Source: Deltaproteobacteria bacterium
GTDB taxonomy: Bacteria; Myxococcota; Kuafuiibacteriia; Kuafuiibacteriales; Kuafuiibacteriaceae
Length of the DNA stretch: 64,000 nt
Direction of reading: 5' to 3'
Assembly: GCA_020632995.1 (NCBI GenBank)
Contig: JACKEN010000001.1
Location: forward strand, 1,210,001 to 1,274,000
A program made the translations under genes and the position numbers. The notes under the pieces are model-generated. The model was given only the letters and a program-made list of their open reading frames with translations. It was not told the origin of the DNA and searched no databases. This document shows positions 8,059-18,755 of this stretch, in pieces (positions within the stretch are counted from its first letter, which is position 1; the number at the start of each line of letters is the position of its first letter).

Positions 8059-8742
8059 CTATCGCGGGAGGACCCGGGTCCGGGAGTGGGGGTGCATCCA
8101 ATACGCCGCGCCGTCCACCAGGGCCACCTTGCCGAGGAGGCGCCGCTCCTTCACGCGGGCGGTCTCCTTCCAGCCGGTGGTGCGGTACAGCCAGGCCGCG
8201 GCCCGGTTGTCGGCGTACACGTAGCCATACGAGGCAGTGTACCCCATGTGGTGCTGCTCCTCCTGCACCGCGCGGACGAAGGGCCCGCCTGCGCCGCGGG
8301 CCTGCTCGTCGAGGAAGTAGTCGAAGGCGTAGACCTCGCGCGCGGTGGGGCGGACGGGGAGCCAGGTGAGGTCGGGGTGGACCACCCGCAGGGGATCGTC
8401 GCTTCCTGGGACGAAGAAGGTGTAGCCGATGACCGCACCTTTCGGGTCGAAGGCGACGAAGCCGAGGACCCCCTCCAGGAAGCGCTGGCGCACCCGCTCG
8501 CGCTGGGCCGGGGCCAGCATGTCGAGCAGGGCGGGGAGGGTGCTCCGATCGAAGGGGCGGATCTGGACGATGCCATGATCTCTCGGCCGCAGGTGATGCC
8601 GCGGATCGGTCAGATCGACCCGGAGACAGATCGCCTCGCGGCTGTGGTCGAGCCGGTCCCGCGCCGCGAGGGCCGCGCCTTTGAGGCCAGGGCCCAGGCC
8701 CTCTTGTCGCACCTGCGCCAGCACCTTGGAGAGCGCCCCCAC
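8059..8742 (-). CDS. GNAT-like acetyltransferase
   Basis: About 227 residues. The central part (FVAFDPKGAVIGYTFFVPG, then YFLDEQARGAGGPFVRAVQE and YGYVYADNRAAAWLYRTTGW) has the order of a GNAT fold: beta4, the acetyl-CoA-binding R/Q-x-x-G-x-G/A turn (here ARGAGG), and the N-x-A-A-x-x-x-Y helix. I chose GTG 8742 because AGGGGAG precedes it; a TTG at 8799 would add 19 residues. The N-terminal 90 residues (LRVDLTDPRHHLRPRDHGIV) match nothing I know. Substrate unknown. Confidence 0.65.
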   Translation of the reverse strand: MGALSKVLAQVRQEGLGPGLKGAALAARDRLDHSREAICLRVDLTDPRHHLRPRDHGIVQIRPFDRSTLPALLDMLAPAQRERVRQRFLEGVLGFVAFDPKGAVIGYTFFVPGSDDPLRVVHPDLTWLPVRPTAREVYAFDYFLDEQARGAGGPFVRAVQEEQHHMGYTASYGYVYADNRAAAWLYRTTGWKETARVKERRLLGKVALVDGAAYWMHPHSRTRVLPR

Positions 8743-8855
8743 CGCTCCCCTGCCTAGCGCAGTTCGAAGCCGGGCGCACCCTTCAATCCGCCGGCCCAAA
8801 GGCGCATGCTATGCGTGGGTGCCCCTGCGTCCAGGGCGCCGGAGAGGAGGACTCG

Positions 8856-9149
8856 ATGCTGGACGAACGTCATGTGGCCTACCTCGCGCTGACCACGTGC
8901 GAGGTGACCGAGGACATCCCGGATGGGCTCTACGTCACGGGGGTGCAAGACGGCGAGGGGCGCTTCGTCCCGACCGGCCAGGTGGAGGGCGATGGGCCGA
9001 TCGCGGACATGGATGCGGTGGGCCGCTTGGAGCTGTCCACCACCCGCTACACGGACACCCTCGATGACCACCCCCCCGCGCGACCGTACGTCGAGGGGGC
9101 GTTGACCGACGACGGCTTCATCCCCTGCTCGCGCACCGTGGTCTACTAG
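8856..9149 (+). CDS. Hypothetical protein, 97 residues
   Basis: ATG 8856 is preceded at ideal distance by GGAGAGGAGG. The product is small, acidic and soluble, with no motif I recognise. It ends at TAG 9147-9149, 3 bp from a convergent minus-strand frame. Confidence 0.6.
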   Translation: MLDERHVAYLALTTCEVTEDIPDGLYVTGVQDGEGRFVPTGQVEGDGPIADMDAVGRLELSTTRYTDTLDDHPPARPYVEGALTDDGFIPCSRTVVY

Positions 9150-9152
9150 GCC

Positions 9153-9347
9153 CTACACGGCCTCAAAACCCCACTTTCGAAGCAACCAGGCCTCCCGGCC
9201 ACCGACAATCCATACGTGGTCGGTGCGATCCAATCCGGAGTCGGGCCCCAGCTGCGCGGCGTCGATCCGCAGCACACCCTGCATCAGCCGGGGGCTGACG
9301 TCGGCGTGGAGCAGGCAGGGCGGGCCACGCTCGACCGGGATCTGCAA
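9153..9347 (-). CDS. Short possible gene remnant
   Basis: The last 60 codons read like real protein (GPPCLLHADVSPRLMQGVLR, DRTDHVWIVGGREAWLLRKW). Towards the 5' end the frame degenerates, and the opposite strand carries its own coding-like sequence from about 9390. TTG 9347 is an arbitrary start without a convincing ribosome binding site. It may be the 3' stump of a lost gene. Confidence 0.3.
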   Translation of the reverse strand: MQIPVERGPPCLLHADVSPRLMQGVLRIDAAQLGPDSGLDRTDHVWIVGGREAWLLRKWGFEAV

Positions 9348-9389
9348 GACGACTTTCGTTTGACGGACCCGTCCGACGCTCCGCCCGGG

Positions 9390-9578
9390 GTGAACGAGGG
9401 CTACGCGGCCCGCTATGGCGACCCCGCCGCCGGCGATCCCACCAGCGCGTGGCTCTCCAAGGAGGAGATCGCCATGACCGACGAGCAGTGGGAGCACAAG
9501 AAGGAGATGGACAAGATCCGCGAGGAGGCGAAGGCCCGCCAGTCCGCCATCCTGCAGGCGGCGCTCATGCGGTCCTGA
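9390..9578 (+). CDS. Small hypothetical protein, helical C-terminus
   Basis: From GTG 9390 the frame shows the window's usual codon bias (VNEGYAARYGDPAAGDPTSA) and ends in a charged helix (MTDEQWEHKKEMDKIREEAK). A strong AAGGAGGAG lies 6 nt before ATG 9474, so a 34-residue product from that ATG is an equally good reading. Function unknown. It ends 3 bp from the convergent response-regulator gene. Confidence 0.45.
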   Translation: MNEGYAARYGDPAAGDPTSAWLSKEEIAMTDEQWEHKKEMDKIREEAKARQSAILQAALMRS

Positions 9579-9581
9579 ACC

Positions 9582-10898
<1,317 letters not shown>

Positions 10899-10902
<4 letters not shown>

Positions 10903-12275
10903 GACGCAAGCTCTCCTGCGACCGGGGGGCCGCCCGCGGGGAGGGCGAGGGCCACCCGGCACCCGCCGTCCTCGAGGTTCTCGATGAGGAGCTGCCCGCC
11001 GTGCTGCTCCGCGATGGTGCGGGCCACCGCGAGCCCGATGCCGCTGCCCCCCGCCTTGGTGGTGGCGCCGACCTGGCAGGCTCGGGCCAGGATGTCCTCC
11101 GCCATGCCCGGCCCCCAGTCCCGCACCCCGAGCGTCACCGTGCCGTCGGCCTGCTCGAGCACCCAGGTCACCCGCTGTCCGGGCCGGGACGCCTCGAGCG
11201 CGTTGTGCATCAGGTTGATCAGGGCCTGCTCGAGCTTGCGCGGGTCGGCCCGCAGGGTCATCGGGGTGGTGGGCGGGGGTGTCAACGTGACCTGCCGCTC
11301 CTCGGCCAGGCCCTCGTGCAGCGCGGTGAGGCCGGCCAGCAGCTCCGGCAGGTCGACCTGCTTCAGGGTGAGGTCGCCGAGCGGGCGCGAGAAGTTGAGG
11401 AACTCGTCGAGGATGCCGCGGGTGCGATCGATCTCCCGGTTCAGGACCTCGAAGCGCTTCTCTGCGTTCTTTCCGCCGCGCTCTACCAGCTGGACGAGCC
11501 CCTTCACCGAGGCGAGGGGGTTCTTGAGCTCGTGCGCGATCGCGCTCGAAAGCGCCACGAGCTCGCGGTTTCGGGCGAGCTGGGTGTCGAGGGCGCCCCG
11601 CCGGGCCTCGATCGCCTCGTCGAGCATCCGGTGCACGGTGCGGGCGAGGAGGCGCCCCATCCGGAACAGCAAGACGCTCGCCACGTTCACCACCGCGGCG
11701 CGGGTCATCGCGTAGGGGAGCTGGTGCGCGAAGCCGGGCTCGAGCGACAGGAGCTGGGGCACGATGCGCGGGGTGAGATCGAGGTGCCCGAGCAGCACCA
11801 TGCCCCACGGGGCCAGGAACACCAGCGCGAGCAGCCCCAGCCCGGGGCGGCCGGGCTGGCTGGCCCCGGAGGCGAGGGCGAGGGCGATGAACACGAACAG
11901 GAGCGGGCTCTCGATGCCGCCGGTCATCGTGACCACCGCGGCCTGGCCGAGCACCCCGAGCAGGAGGTCCACCGCGGTGTCGGCGGTGCTGGGGCGGGGC
12001 ACCCGCCACAGGCGGTAGACGTCGGCCAGGATCACCGGGAGCACGCCCACGAGGACGACGATGGCGGTGACCGGGCCCCACGCGCCGCGCGGCCCGCCGA
12101 ACCACAAGACCAGCACCGCGAGCCCGATCGAGAGGCCGATCGCGCGGATGCGCCGCAGCACGATCGTGAGGCGCCCCACCTCCGCGGTGAAGATGGCGTC
12201 CCGGCTGGGGGTCCAGTCCACTTGGGGAGGCCCTTGCCAGATCCGTTCCGAGGGCGTGGGGGCGACGTTCTGCAT
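10899..12275 (-). CDS. Membrane sensor histidine kinase
   Basis: 458 residues from ATG 12275. Five or six hydrophobic segments (about residues 43-200, for example AIGLSIGLAVLVLWFGG and LGLLALVFLAPWGMVLLGHL) form the sensor. Next come the phospho-acceptor H-box ALSSAIAHELKNPLASVKGL, the N-box LINLMHNALEASRP, and the G boxes VRDWGPGMAED and GGSGIGLAVARTIAEQHGG. This is a classic HisKA plus HATPase_c kinase of the NtrB type. No periplasmic domain is evident, so it may sense a signal in the membrane, such as a lipophilic drug (inference). It precedes the response regulator with a 4-nt overlap. Confidence 0.9.
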
Positions 12276-12291
12276 GGGTGGCCGGCGGCTC

Positions 12292-12342
12292 CTGTCGGAT
12301 TCTCTACAGGCAGGGGCTGCCCCCTGTCGGATCTCTATACAG
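12292..12342 (+). promoter_or_regulatory. Two upstream activator sites for the sigma-54 regulator
   Basis: Two near-identical boxes, CTGTCGGATTCTCTACAG (12292-12309) and CTGTCGGATCTCTATACAG (12324-12342), each begin CTGT and end ACAG. Their centres are about 33 bp apart, roughly three helical turns, on the same face of the helix. They lie 95-145 bp upstream of the sigma-54 promoter, the normal distance for NtrC-type enhancers, and just upstream of the kinase start. Confidence 0.7.
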
Positions 12343-12436
12343 CCGTTTCCCTCCGGTGACCGCCGCGGATGGCGCCCCGGGGCGTAAGGTCTCGGAAACA
12401 GGCCGTTCCGCCCGCGGGTGCGCGCCACGAGAGCGC

Positions 12437-12452
12437 TGGCACCCGGGTTGCT
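12437..12452 (+). promoter_or_regulatory. Sigma-54 (-24/-12) promoter
   Basis: TGGCAC-CCGGG-TTGCT matches the sigma-54 consensus (TGGCAC-N5-TTGCW) at every defined position, with the required 10 bp between GG and GC. It faces the efflux operon, next to an NtrC-type activator carrying GAFTGA. The predicted transcript start, about 12463, is only 2 nt before GTG 12465, so the first gene may be nearly leaderless. Confidence 0.75.
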
Positions 12453-12464
12453 TGGGAGGGCTGC

Positions 12465-13763
12465 GTGCAAGCGGCACTGATCATCCCCCTGGCCCTGGGC
12501 GCAGTGGGCGCCGAGCCCGGGGGCGGGCTGGACATCAAACAGGCGGTCGAGGTGGCCCTGGCGCGGGCGCCCGCGCTGGAGGCCCGCCGGGCCCAGGAGG
12601 CGGCCGCCCGGGCCCAAGCGGAGTCGGCGAGCGGGGCGTACCTGCCTCGCATCACCTTCGAGGCCAACTACCTGGCGCGATCGCCCAAGAACAAGCTCCC
12701 GGTCGACCTCCCGACCATCCCGGGGGTGAGCTTCGACATCGGGGAGGTCGACGACGTCCACCACCTGCAGGTTGGCCTGCAGGCCGGCTACCGCGTCTTC
12801 GATCTGTCGCGCGGCCACCGGGTGGACGCGGCGCGGGTCAAGGCCGACGCGGAGGTGGCGGAGACCGAGGCACGGGCGGCCGACCTCGCCTACGGGGTGC
12901 GCGCGACGTTCCTCGCGGCGCTGTACGCGCGGGACGTCCGGGACATCACCCAGGCGTCGCTGGCCCTGGCCCGGGAGGAGGAGAAGCGGTCCGAGCTGCG
13001 GGTGAAGGCGGGGGTCGAGAGCGACGTGGCCCTCGCCCAGGCGAAGGTGCGGGTGGCGGGGCTCGCCGCCCAGGCGCGCCGGGCCAGCCTGGAGCTCGAG
13101 CGCTACCGGGCGCGGCTGGCCTCGCTCATGGGGCAGGACAGCCTGCCCGAGCTGGAGGGGGACCTCGAGGCCCTTGGAGCGCCGACCGCGCCGCTCGACC
13201 CCGAGGCGCACCCCGAGCTGCGCCGGCTGGCCGCCCTCGAGCAAGCGTCCTTGCAGATGGCGAGCGCCCGCAAGCTGGACCTCGTCCCGACCCTCACCGT
13301 GATGGGGCGGGCCTCGCTCCAGTACCCGCGGGCGATGAAGCTGGAGCTGGGCCCGGTCTACGAGGCGGGCGCGACCCTGTCGTGGTCCATCTTCGACGGC
13401 TTTCAGCGGGGGAGCGACATCGACGCCGCCAAGGCCCAGGCGGAGGCCCTGGCGCGGATGTCCGAGGCGACCCGCGAGAACCTGGCGCGGGACCTGATCG
13501 ATCTCGACGCGCGGGCCAAGACCGCGGAGGCGGACCTCGCCTCGGCGGACGAGACCCTGCAGCAGACGCAGGTCTACCTGCGGGTGGCGCGGGCCTCGGT
13601 GAGCGCGGGGGCGGGCACCGAGCTCGACGTGCACACCGCGGAGCTGGGGCTGGACCAGGCCAAGGTGGCGCGGAAGAAGGCCCTGTTCGAGCGGGCCATG
13701 ATCAGGGCCGAGACCCTGAAGGTCTATGGACGTGGGGCTTCGCCCTCGGGAGGCGCATCGTGA
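12465..13763 (+). CDS. TolC-like outer-membrane efflux protein
   Basis: 432 residues from GTG 12465, which gives a short signal-like leader (VQAALIIPLALGAVGA). Upstream in-frame starts would precede the sigma-54 promoter. The mature part has the two-repeat alpha-helical pattern of outer-membrane efflux proteins: IKQAVEVALARAPALEARRA and a second-half LRRLAALEQASLQMASARKL, with YLPRITFEANYLA-type strands. It should form the trimeric exit duct for the ABC transporter encoded next. It overlaps the HlyD gene by 4 nt (GTGA). Confidence 0.85.
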   Translation: MQAALIIPLALGAVGAEPGGGLDIKQAVEVALARAPALEARRAQEAAARAQAESASGAYLPRITFEANYLARSPKNKLPVDLPTIPGVSFDIGEVDDVHHLQVGLQAGYRVFDLSRGHRVDAARVKADAEVAETEARAADLAYGVRATFLAALYARDVRDITQASLALAREEEKRSELRVKAGVESDVALAQAKVRVAGLAAQARRASLELERYRARLASLMGQDSLPELEGDLEALGAPTAPLDPEAHPELRRLAALEQASLQMASARKLDLVPTLTVMGRASLQYPRAMKLELGPVYEAGATLSWSIFDGFQRGSDIDAAKAQAEALARMSEATRENLARDLIDLDARAKTAEADLASADETLQQTQVYLRVARASVSAGAGTELDVHTAELGLDQAKVARKKALFERAMIRAETLKVYGRGASPSGGAS

Positions 13764-14809
13764 AACGCATCGCAGGCATCTTCATCGTGCTCATCGTGGT
13801 CTTCTCGGTGGGCATCGCCCTCAAGGTCCGGGAGAACCGGGCCGCGCTGTCCGGCCCTTCGGGCGGCAGCGGCATCATCGAGGGCACCGAGGCCGACGTG
13901 GTGGCCCGCATCCCGGCCCGCATCACCAAGGTGCTCGTCGACGAGGGGGACGCGGTGGAGGCGGGGCAGGTCCTGGTGGAGCTGGACTGCCGCGAGCAGC
14001 AGGCTGTCTTGCGGGCGGCCCAGGCGCGCGAGGAGGCCGGCAAGAGCCAGGCGAAGGCGGCCGAGGCCCAGATGCGCGCGGCGCTCGGGGCCTCCGAGGC
14101 GGCCCAGGCGCAGGTGGGCGCGGCGGGAGCCCAGCGCGAGGCGCTCGAGACCGGGCACGGGGTGGCGACGCGGCAACTCACCCGGCTCGAGAAGCTGGAG
14201 GGCGAGGGCGGCGCGACCGAGATGGAGCTCGACCGGGTGAGCGGGCAGGCGCGGCAGCTCTCGGAGCAGATCCGGGCCCTCGACGCCCAGGTGAAGGCGG
14301 CGAAGGGCCAGGCCATGGCGGCGAAGGGGCAGGCCGAGGCGGCCCGCGCCCAGGCGGAGGCGGCGGTGGTCGCGGTGACCGCGGCGGAGGCCGACGTGGC
14401 GCGGGCGGAGTCCCTGGTCGAGGAGTGCACCCTGCGCTCGCCCCTCACCGGGTACGTGGAGGTCCGGGCCTACGAGCCCCAGGAGGTGGTGCTGCCGGGC
14501 ACCCGGGTGCTCACGGTGGTGCGCCTGAGCCCGGCCAAGACCTCGTTCTACATCCCCAACGCCGAGCTGGCCGAGGCCAAGGTCGGGCGCAAGGTGACCT
14601 TCACCGCCGACGCCTGGCCCGGCAAGACCTTCGAGGGCGCGATCACCCAGGTGGCCAAGGACGCGGAGTTCACGCCGCGCAACGTTCAGACCCGCGAGGA
14701 CCGCGATCGCCTGGTTTACCGGGTCGAGGTCCGCGCCGAGAACGCCGAGGGGCTGCTGCGTCCTGGGATGCCGGTGGAGGTCACGATCCCCGGCTCGGAG
14801 CGGGAGTGA
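13760..14809 (+). CDS. HlyD-family membrane fusion protein (YbhG-like)
   Basis: 349 residues from GTG 13760. There is one N-terminal membrane anchor (IAGIFIVLIVVFSVGIAL). The first lipoyl half (ARIPARITKVLVDEGDAVEA) is followed by a long Ala/Gln/Glu-rich coiled-coil hairpin (about residues 75-220). The second lipoyl half (ECTLRSPLTGYVEVRAYEPQ) and a beta-barrel domain come last. It should bridge the inner-membrane ABC complex and the TolC duct. Gene order adaptor, ATPase, ATPase, permease, permease resembles the ybhGFSR export system. Confidence 0.9.
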   Translation: MKRIAGIFIVLIVVFSVGIALKVRENRAALSGPSGGSGIIEGTEADVVARIPARITKVLVDEGDAVEAGQVLVELDCREQQAVLRAAQAREEAGKSQAKAAEAQMRAALGASEAAQAQVGAAGAQREALETGHGVATRQLTRLEKLEGEGGATEMELDRVSGQARQLSEQIRALDAQVKAAKGQAMAAKGQAEAARAQAEAAVVAVTAAEADVARAESLVEECTLRSPLTGYVEVRAYEPQEVVLPGTRVLTVVRLSPAKTSFYIPNAELAEAKVGRKVTFTADAWPGKTFEGAITQVAKDAEFTPRNVQTREDRDRLVYRVEVRAENAEGLLRPGMPVEVTIPGSERE

Positions 14810-14813
14810 GGTC

Positions 14814-15554
14814 ATGAACGACTCGGCCCGGGTGCTGGTGGCGCACCAGCTCCACAAGCGCTTCAAGGCGCAAGAGGCATTGCGCGGCCTCTCCCTCGGG
14901 GTCGCCCCGGGCGAGCTGTACGGCCTGGTGGGGCCGGACGGGGCGGGGAAGACCACCGCCCTTCGGATCATGGCGGGGGTGATGGGGCCGGACGAGGGCT
15001 ACGCCCGGATCGCGGGCAAGGACCCGCTCTCGGGTGACCCCGCGGTCCGGAGCATGCTGGGCTACATGCCGCAGCAGTACAGCCTCTACGGCGACCTCTC
15101 GGTCGACGAGAACCTCGCCTTCTTCGGCAAGATGTTCTGCCTCGACAAGGCCACCTTCAGCGCCCAGCGGGAGCGCCTCTTGCACATCACGCGCCTCGGG
15201 CGCTTCGGGGACCGCCGGGCCGACGCGCTGTCGGGCGGCATGTACAAGAAGCTGGCCCTGGCCTGCTCGCTGTTGCCGAAGCCCCGGGTGCTGCTGCTCG
15301 ACGAGCCCACCAACGGTGTGGATCCGGTGAGCCGACGCGAGCTGTGGGCCCTGCTGTTCGAGCTGGTGGAGGACGGGATGGCAGTGGTGGTGTCCACCGC
15401 GTACATGGACGAGGCGGAGCGCTGCCACCGGGTGGGGCTGCTACACCGCGGGCAGCTCCTGATGGAGGGCGCGCCCACGCGGCTCATGGCCGAGCACGGC
15501 AACGCCGCCACGTTCGAGGACCTCTTCCTCGCCGCGGTGCGGGAGGCGGCGTGA
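14814..15554 (+). CDS. ABC transporter ATPase 1
   Basis: 246 residues. Walker A GPDGAGKTT (about 40-48), Q-loop MPQQYSLYGDLSV, signature LSGGM, Walker B VLLLDEPTNGVD and a switch-region STAYMDEAERCHR; the last has Ala-Tyr where the second ATPase has the usual His-Tyr. The signature Gln is replaced by Met in both ATPases. It ends in TGATG shared with ATPase 2. The pair corresponds to the two halves of the fused YbhF ATPase (inference). Confidence 0.92.
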   Translation: MNDSARVLVAHQLHKRFKAQEALRGLSLGVAPGELYGLVGPDGAGKTTALRIMAGVMGPDEGYARIAGKDPLSGDPAVRSMLGYMPQQYSLYGDLSVDENLAFFGKMFCLDKATFSAQRERLLHITRLGRFGDRRADALSGGMYKKLALACSLLPKPRVLLLDEPTNGVDPVSRRELWALLFELVEDGMAVVVSTAYMDEAERCHRVGLLHRGQLLMEGAPTRLMAEHGNAATFEDLFLAAVREAA

Positions 15555-16483
15555 TGAAGGACGGGGTGGTCATCGAGGTGGAGGGGCTGTCCCGGCGCTT
15601 CGGGCACTTCCTGGCCGTCGACAAGGTCAGCTTCGACGTGAAGCGGGGCGAGATCTTCGGCTACCTGGGGGCCAACGGGGCGGGCAAGAGCACCACCATC
15701 CGCATGCTCTGCGGCCTGCTCAAGCCCTCGGAGGGTCGGGCGGCGGTGAACGGGGTCGACGTAGCCCACGACCCCGAGGGGGTGAAGCGCTCCATCGGCT
15801 ACATGAGCCAGAAGTTCTCCCTCTACATGGACCTCACCGTCACCGAGAACCTCGAGTTCTTCGGCGGCGCCTACGGGCTGTCCCGCCGCCAGCTCGCGGT
15901 GCGCACGGACGAGGTCCTGCGCGCGGTGGACATGATCGAGCAGCGCGACACCCGCACCGGCGATCTGCCGGGCGGGATGCGGCAGCGCGTGGCCCTGGCC
16001 TCGGCGATGATCCACGACCCGCCCATCCTGTTCCTGGACGAGCCCACCGCGGGGGTGGATCCCGAGGCGCGGCGCACCTTCTGGCAGCTGATCCGGACCC
16101 TGGCCGGGCAGGGCACCACCATCTTCGTCACCACCCACTACATGGACGAGGCGGAGTACTGCCACCGCATCGGGCTCATGGTGGACGGGCGCCTGGTGGC
16201 CCTGGACGCGCCCGAGGTCCTCAAGCGCACCCACGTCCCGGGGCGCATCTGCCGGGTCGAGGGGAGCGGGGCGAGCCGCGCCCTCCCAGTGCTCGGCGGG
16301 CTGCCCGGGGTGCTCGAGGCGCACCCCTTCGGCGCCGGCCTGCACGTGCGCTTCGACGAGACCCGGACCGGCATGGCGGCGCTGCAAGCCGCCCTGCATG
16401 ACAAGGGCCTCGACGGCTTCGCCCTCACCCCCATCGCGCCCACCCTGGAAGACGTCTTCCTTGCGGTGGTGGAGGCCAAGTGA
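15554..16483 (+). CDS. ABC transporter ATPase 2
   Basis: 309 residues from ATG 15554, which shares one base with the previous stop. Walker A GANGAGKST, Q-loop MSQKFSLYMDLTV, signature PGGMRQRVALA, Walker B ILFLDEPTAGVD, and switch His in TTHYMDEAEYCHR. The C-terminal 80 residues (CRVEGSGASRALPVLGGLPG and the APTLEDVFLAVVEAK ending) form the usual small regulatory extension of ABC-2 exporters. It overlaps the permease start by one base. Confidence 0.92.
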   Translation: MKDGVVIEVEGLSRRFGHFLAVDKVSFDVKRGEIFGYLGANGAGKSTTIRMLCGLLKPSEGRAAVNGVDVAHDPEGVKRSIGYMSQKFSLYMDLTVTENLEFFGGAYGLSRRQLAVRTDEVLRAVDMIEQRDTRTGDLPGGMRQRVALASAMIHDPPILFLDEPTAGVDPEARRTFWQLIRTLAGQGTTIFVTTHYMDEAEYCHRIGLMVDGRLVALDAPEVLKRTHVPGRICRVEGSGASRALPVLGGLPGVLEAHPFGAGLHVRFDETRTGMAALQAALHDKGLDGFALTPIAPTLEDVFLAVVEAK

Positions 16484-17604
16484 TGTCCGGCTTCATCACC
16501 CGCCTCTGGGCCCTGGCCAAGAAGGAGGTCCTGCACATGGCGCGGGACCCCCAGGTGATCCTCCTCGCCCTCGGCATGCCCCTGCTCCTGGTGGTCTTGT
16601 TCGGTTACGCGGTCAGCTTCGACGTTGAGGATGTCCCGCTCGCGGTGGTGGACCAGGACCACTCCCCGGCCAGCCGCGACTTCGCGGCCCGGATGGACGA
16701 GAGCGACGCCTTCAGGATCAGGTTCCGCCTCGAGAGCGAGGCCGAAGCCGAGGCCCTGTTCCGGGCCGACAAGGTCAAGGCGGCGCTGGTGATCCCGGAG
16801 GGCTACGCGCGGAGCCTCACCCGGGGCGAGCCGACCGAACTGCAGCTCCTCATGGACGGCGCCGACGGCACCACCGCCCGGGTGGCGGTGGGCTACGCGT
16901 CCCAGATGGGCCAGCTCGAGACGCTGCGGCGGGTGCAGGACGGGTTGACGATGTCGATGCCCCTCGAGCCGCGGGTGCGCACCTGGTTCAACCCCACCAT
17001 GGACTCCGCGGTCTTCGTGGTGCCGGGCCTGGTCGCGATCATCCTCGCGGTGCTGTCGGTGCTCCTCGCCGCCCTCACCGTGGCAAGGGAGTGGGAGCGG
17101 GGCTCGATGGAGCAGCTCTTCGCCACCCCGGTGGACCGCCTCGCGGTCGTCCTCGGCAAGGTGCTGCCCTACGTCGCGCTGGGCATCCTGCAGTTCATGC
17201 TGGTGCTCGCGGCGGGGGCCTGGCTCTTCGACGTGCCGCTCCGGGGCCGCTTCGTCACCGTGCTCCTCGCGGTGATCCTGTTCCTCACCTGCAGCATCGG
17301 GCAGGGGCTCCTGATCAGCATGGTCACCCGGAACCAGCAGGTGGCCACCCAGGTGGGCGCGGTGAGCTCGATCCTCCCCGCGCTCCTGCTGTCGGGGTTC
17401 CTGTTCCCGGTGGAGAACATGCCCCTGATCCTCCAGGTCATCTCTCGCATCGTGCCCGCCCGCTACCTGATCTCGGTGCTGCGCGCGGTGCTCCTGCAGG
17501 GCCGCAGCATCACCGACCTCGGCGGGCCCTTCCTGAGCCTGGTGCTCCTGGCCATCGCGCTGATCACCCTCACCACCCTGAAGTTCCGACGGAGGCTGGA
17601 CTGA
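16483..17604 (+). CDS. ABC-2 type permease 1
   Basis: 373 residues. One N-terminal membrane helix (VILLALGMPLLLVVLFGYAV) precedes a soluble periplasmic-type region of about 130 residues (VAVVDQDHSPASRDFAARM), then five membrane helices ending LVLLAIALITLTTLKFRRRL. This is the YbhS/YbhR topology. The ATG at 16483 shares one base with the ATPase stop; a GTG three bases earlier is possible. It pairs with the next permease, only one base downstream. Confidence 0.9.
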   Translation: MSGFITRLWALAKKEVLHMARDPQVILLALGMPLLLVVLFGYAVSFDVEDVPLAVVDQDHSPASRDFAARMDESDAFRIRFRLESEAEAEALFRADKVKAALVIPEGYARSLTRGEPTELQLLMDGADGTTARVAVGYASQMGQLETLRRVQDGLTMSMPLEPRVRTWFNPTMDSAVFVVPGLVAIILAVLSVLLAALTVAREWERGSMEQLFATPVDRLAVVLGKVLPYVALGILQFMLVLAAGAWLFDVPLRGRFVTVLLAVILFLTCSIGQGLLISMVTRNQQVATQVGAVSSILPALLLSGFLFPVENMPLILQVISRIVPARYLISVLRAVLLQGRSITDLGGPFLSLVLLAIALITLTTLKFRRRLD

Positions 17605-17605
17605 C

Positions 17606-18745
17606 ATGCGGTACTTCATTCGCACGGTGCAGGCGGTGGTGCGGAAGGAGCTCCGCCAGACCTTCCGCGACAAGCGGATGGCGGCCATCCTCTTCATCGC
17701 GCCGGTGCTGCAGCTGACCCTGCTCGGGTTCGCGGTCGACATGGACGTGGACAACGTCCCCACCCTGGTCGTGGACCAGGATCGCTCCCCCGCCAGCCGC
17801 GACCTCCTCGCCCGGATGCTGGCCGACGCGACCTTCGCGCGCACCCAGGAGGGCGACGACCCCGACGGCCCCATGGCCCGGGGCGAGGTGAGCGTGGCGG
17901 TGGTGGTGCCGAGGGGCTACAGCGAGGACGTCAAGAAGGGGCGCCCGGCCGAGATCCAGGTGCTGATCGACGGCACCGACCCGGTGCGGGCCCAGTCCGC
18001 GATGGCCGGGGTGCTGGAGTTCCTCACGCAGGAGAGCCTGCACATGGCGACCGCGCGCGCGGTGGCGATGGCCCAGGCGAGCGGGCGCGCGGTCGAGGTG
18101 CCGATGATCTCGGTGGTGCCGCGGGTCTTCTACAACCCGTCGCTCAAGAGCCCGATCTACATGGTGCCGGGGGTGGCGGCGGTGGTGCTCCTCGTGGTGA
18201 CGACGGTGGTGACCGCGATGAGCATCGCCCGCGAGAAGGAGCTCGGCACGATCGAGCAGCTCCTCGTGACCCCGATGCGGCCGGTGGCCCTCCTGCTCGG
18301 CAAGATCATCCCCTTCGCGCTGCTCGGCCTCATCGCGGGGGGCCTGGTGATCGCGGTGGGCACCCACGTCTTCGACGTGCCGGTGCGCGGCTCGGTGCTC
18401 GCCCTGTTCCTCGGCATGCTCCTGTACCTGATGAGCACCCTCGGCACCGGGGTGTTCATCTCGACCGTGGCCAACAACCAGCAGCAGGCGATCCTCGGGA
18501 GCTTCTTCTTCATCATGCCGGCCATCCTGCTCTCCGGCTTCATGAGCCCGGTGGAGAACATGCCGGAGTGGATCCAGCTGATCTCGCGCCTGGATCCGGC
18601 GCGGTACTTCGTCCAGATCCTGCGCGCGGTGCTCCTGAAGGGGGCGGGGGTGGAGGACCTGGCCGGGCCGCTGTTGGCCCTGCTCACCTTCGGGGTGGGC
18701 ATCCTGGCCCTCGGCACCCTCCGCTTCCGAAAGCGCGTGGCCTGA
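17606..18745 (+). CDS. ABC-2 type permease 2
   Basis: 379 residues, a paralogue of the previous gene with the same architecture: a KELRQTFRDKRMAAILFIAP lead, a VVDQDRSPASRDLLARM soluble segment, then MVPGVAAVVLLVVTTVVTAM and four more membrane helices, ending TLRFRKRVA. The two should form the heterodimeric channel. It closes the efflux operon, with 10 bp to the convergent giant-protein operon; I see no clear hairpin terminator there. Confidence 0.9.
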   Translation: MRYFIRTVQAVVRKELRQTFRDKRMAAILFIAPVLQLTLLGFAVDMDVDNVPTLVVDQDRSPASRDLLARMLADATFARTQEGDDPDGPMARGEVSVAVVVPRGYSEDVKKGRPAEIQVLIDGTDPVRAQSAMAGVLEFLTQESLHMATARAVAMAQASGRAVEVPMISVVPRVFYNPSLKSPIYMVPGVAAVVLLVVTTVVTAMSIAREKELGTIEQLLVTPMRPVALLLGKIIPFALLGLIAGGLVIAVGTHVFDVPVRGSVLALFLGMLLYLMSTLGTGVFISTVANNQQQAILGSFFFIMPAILLSGFMSPVENMPEWIQLISRLDPARYFVQILRAVLLKGAGVEDLAGPLLALLTFGVGILALGTLRFRKRVA

Positions 18746-18755
18746 GGCGCGGCGC

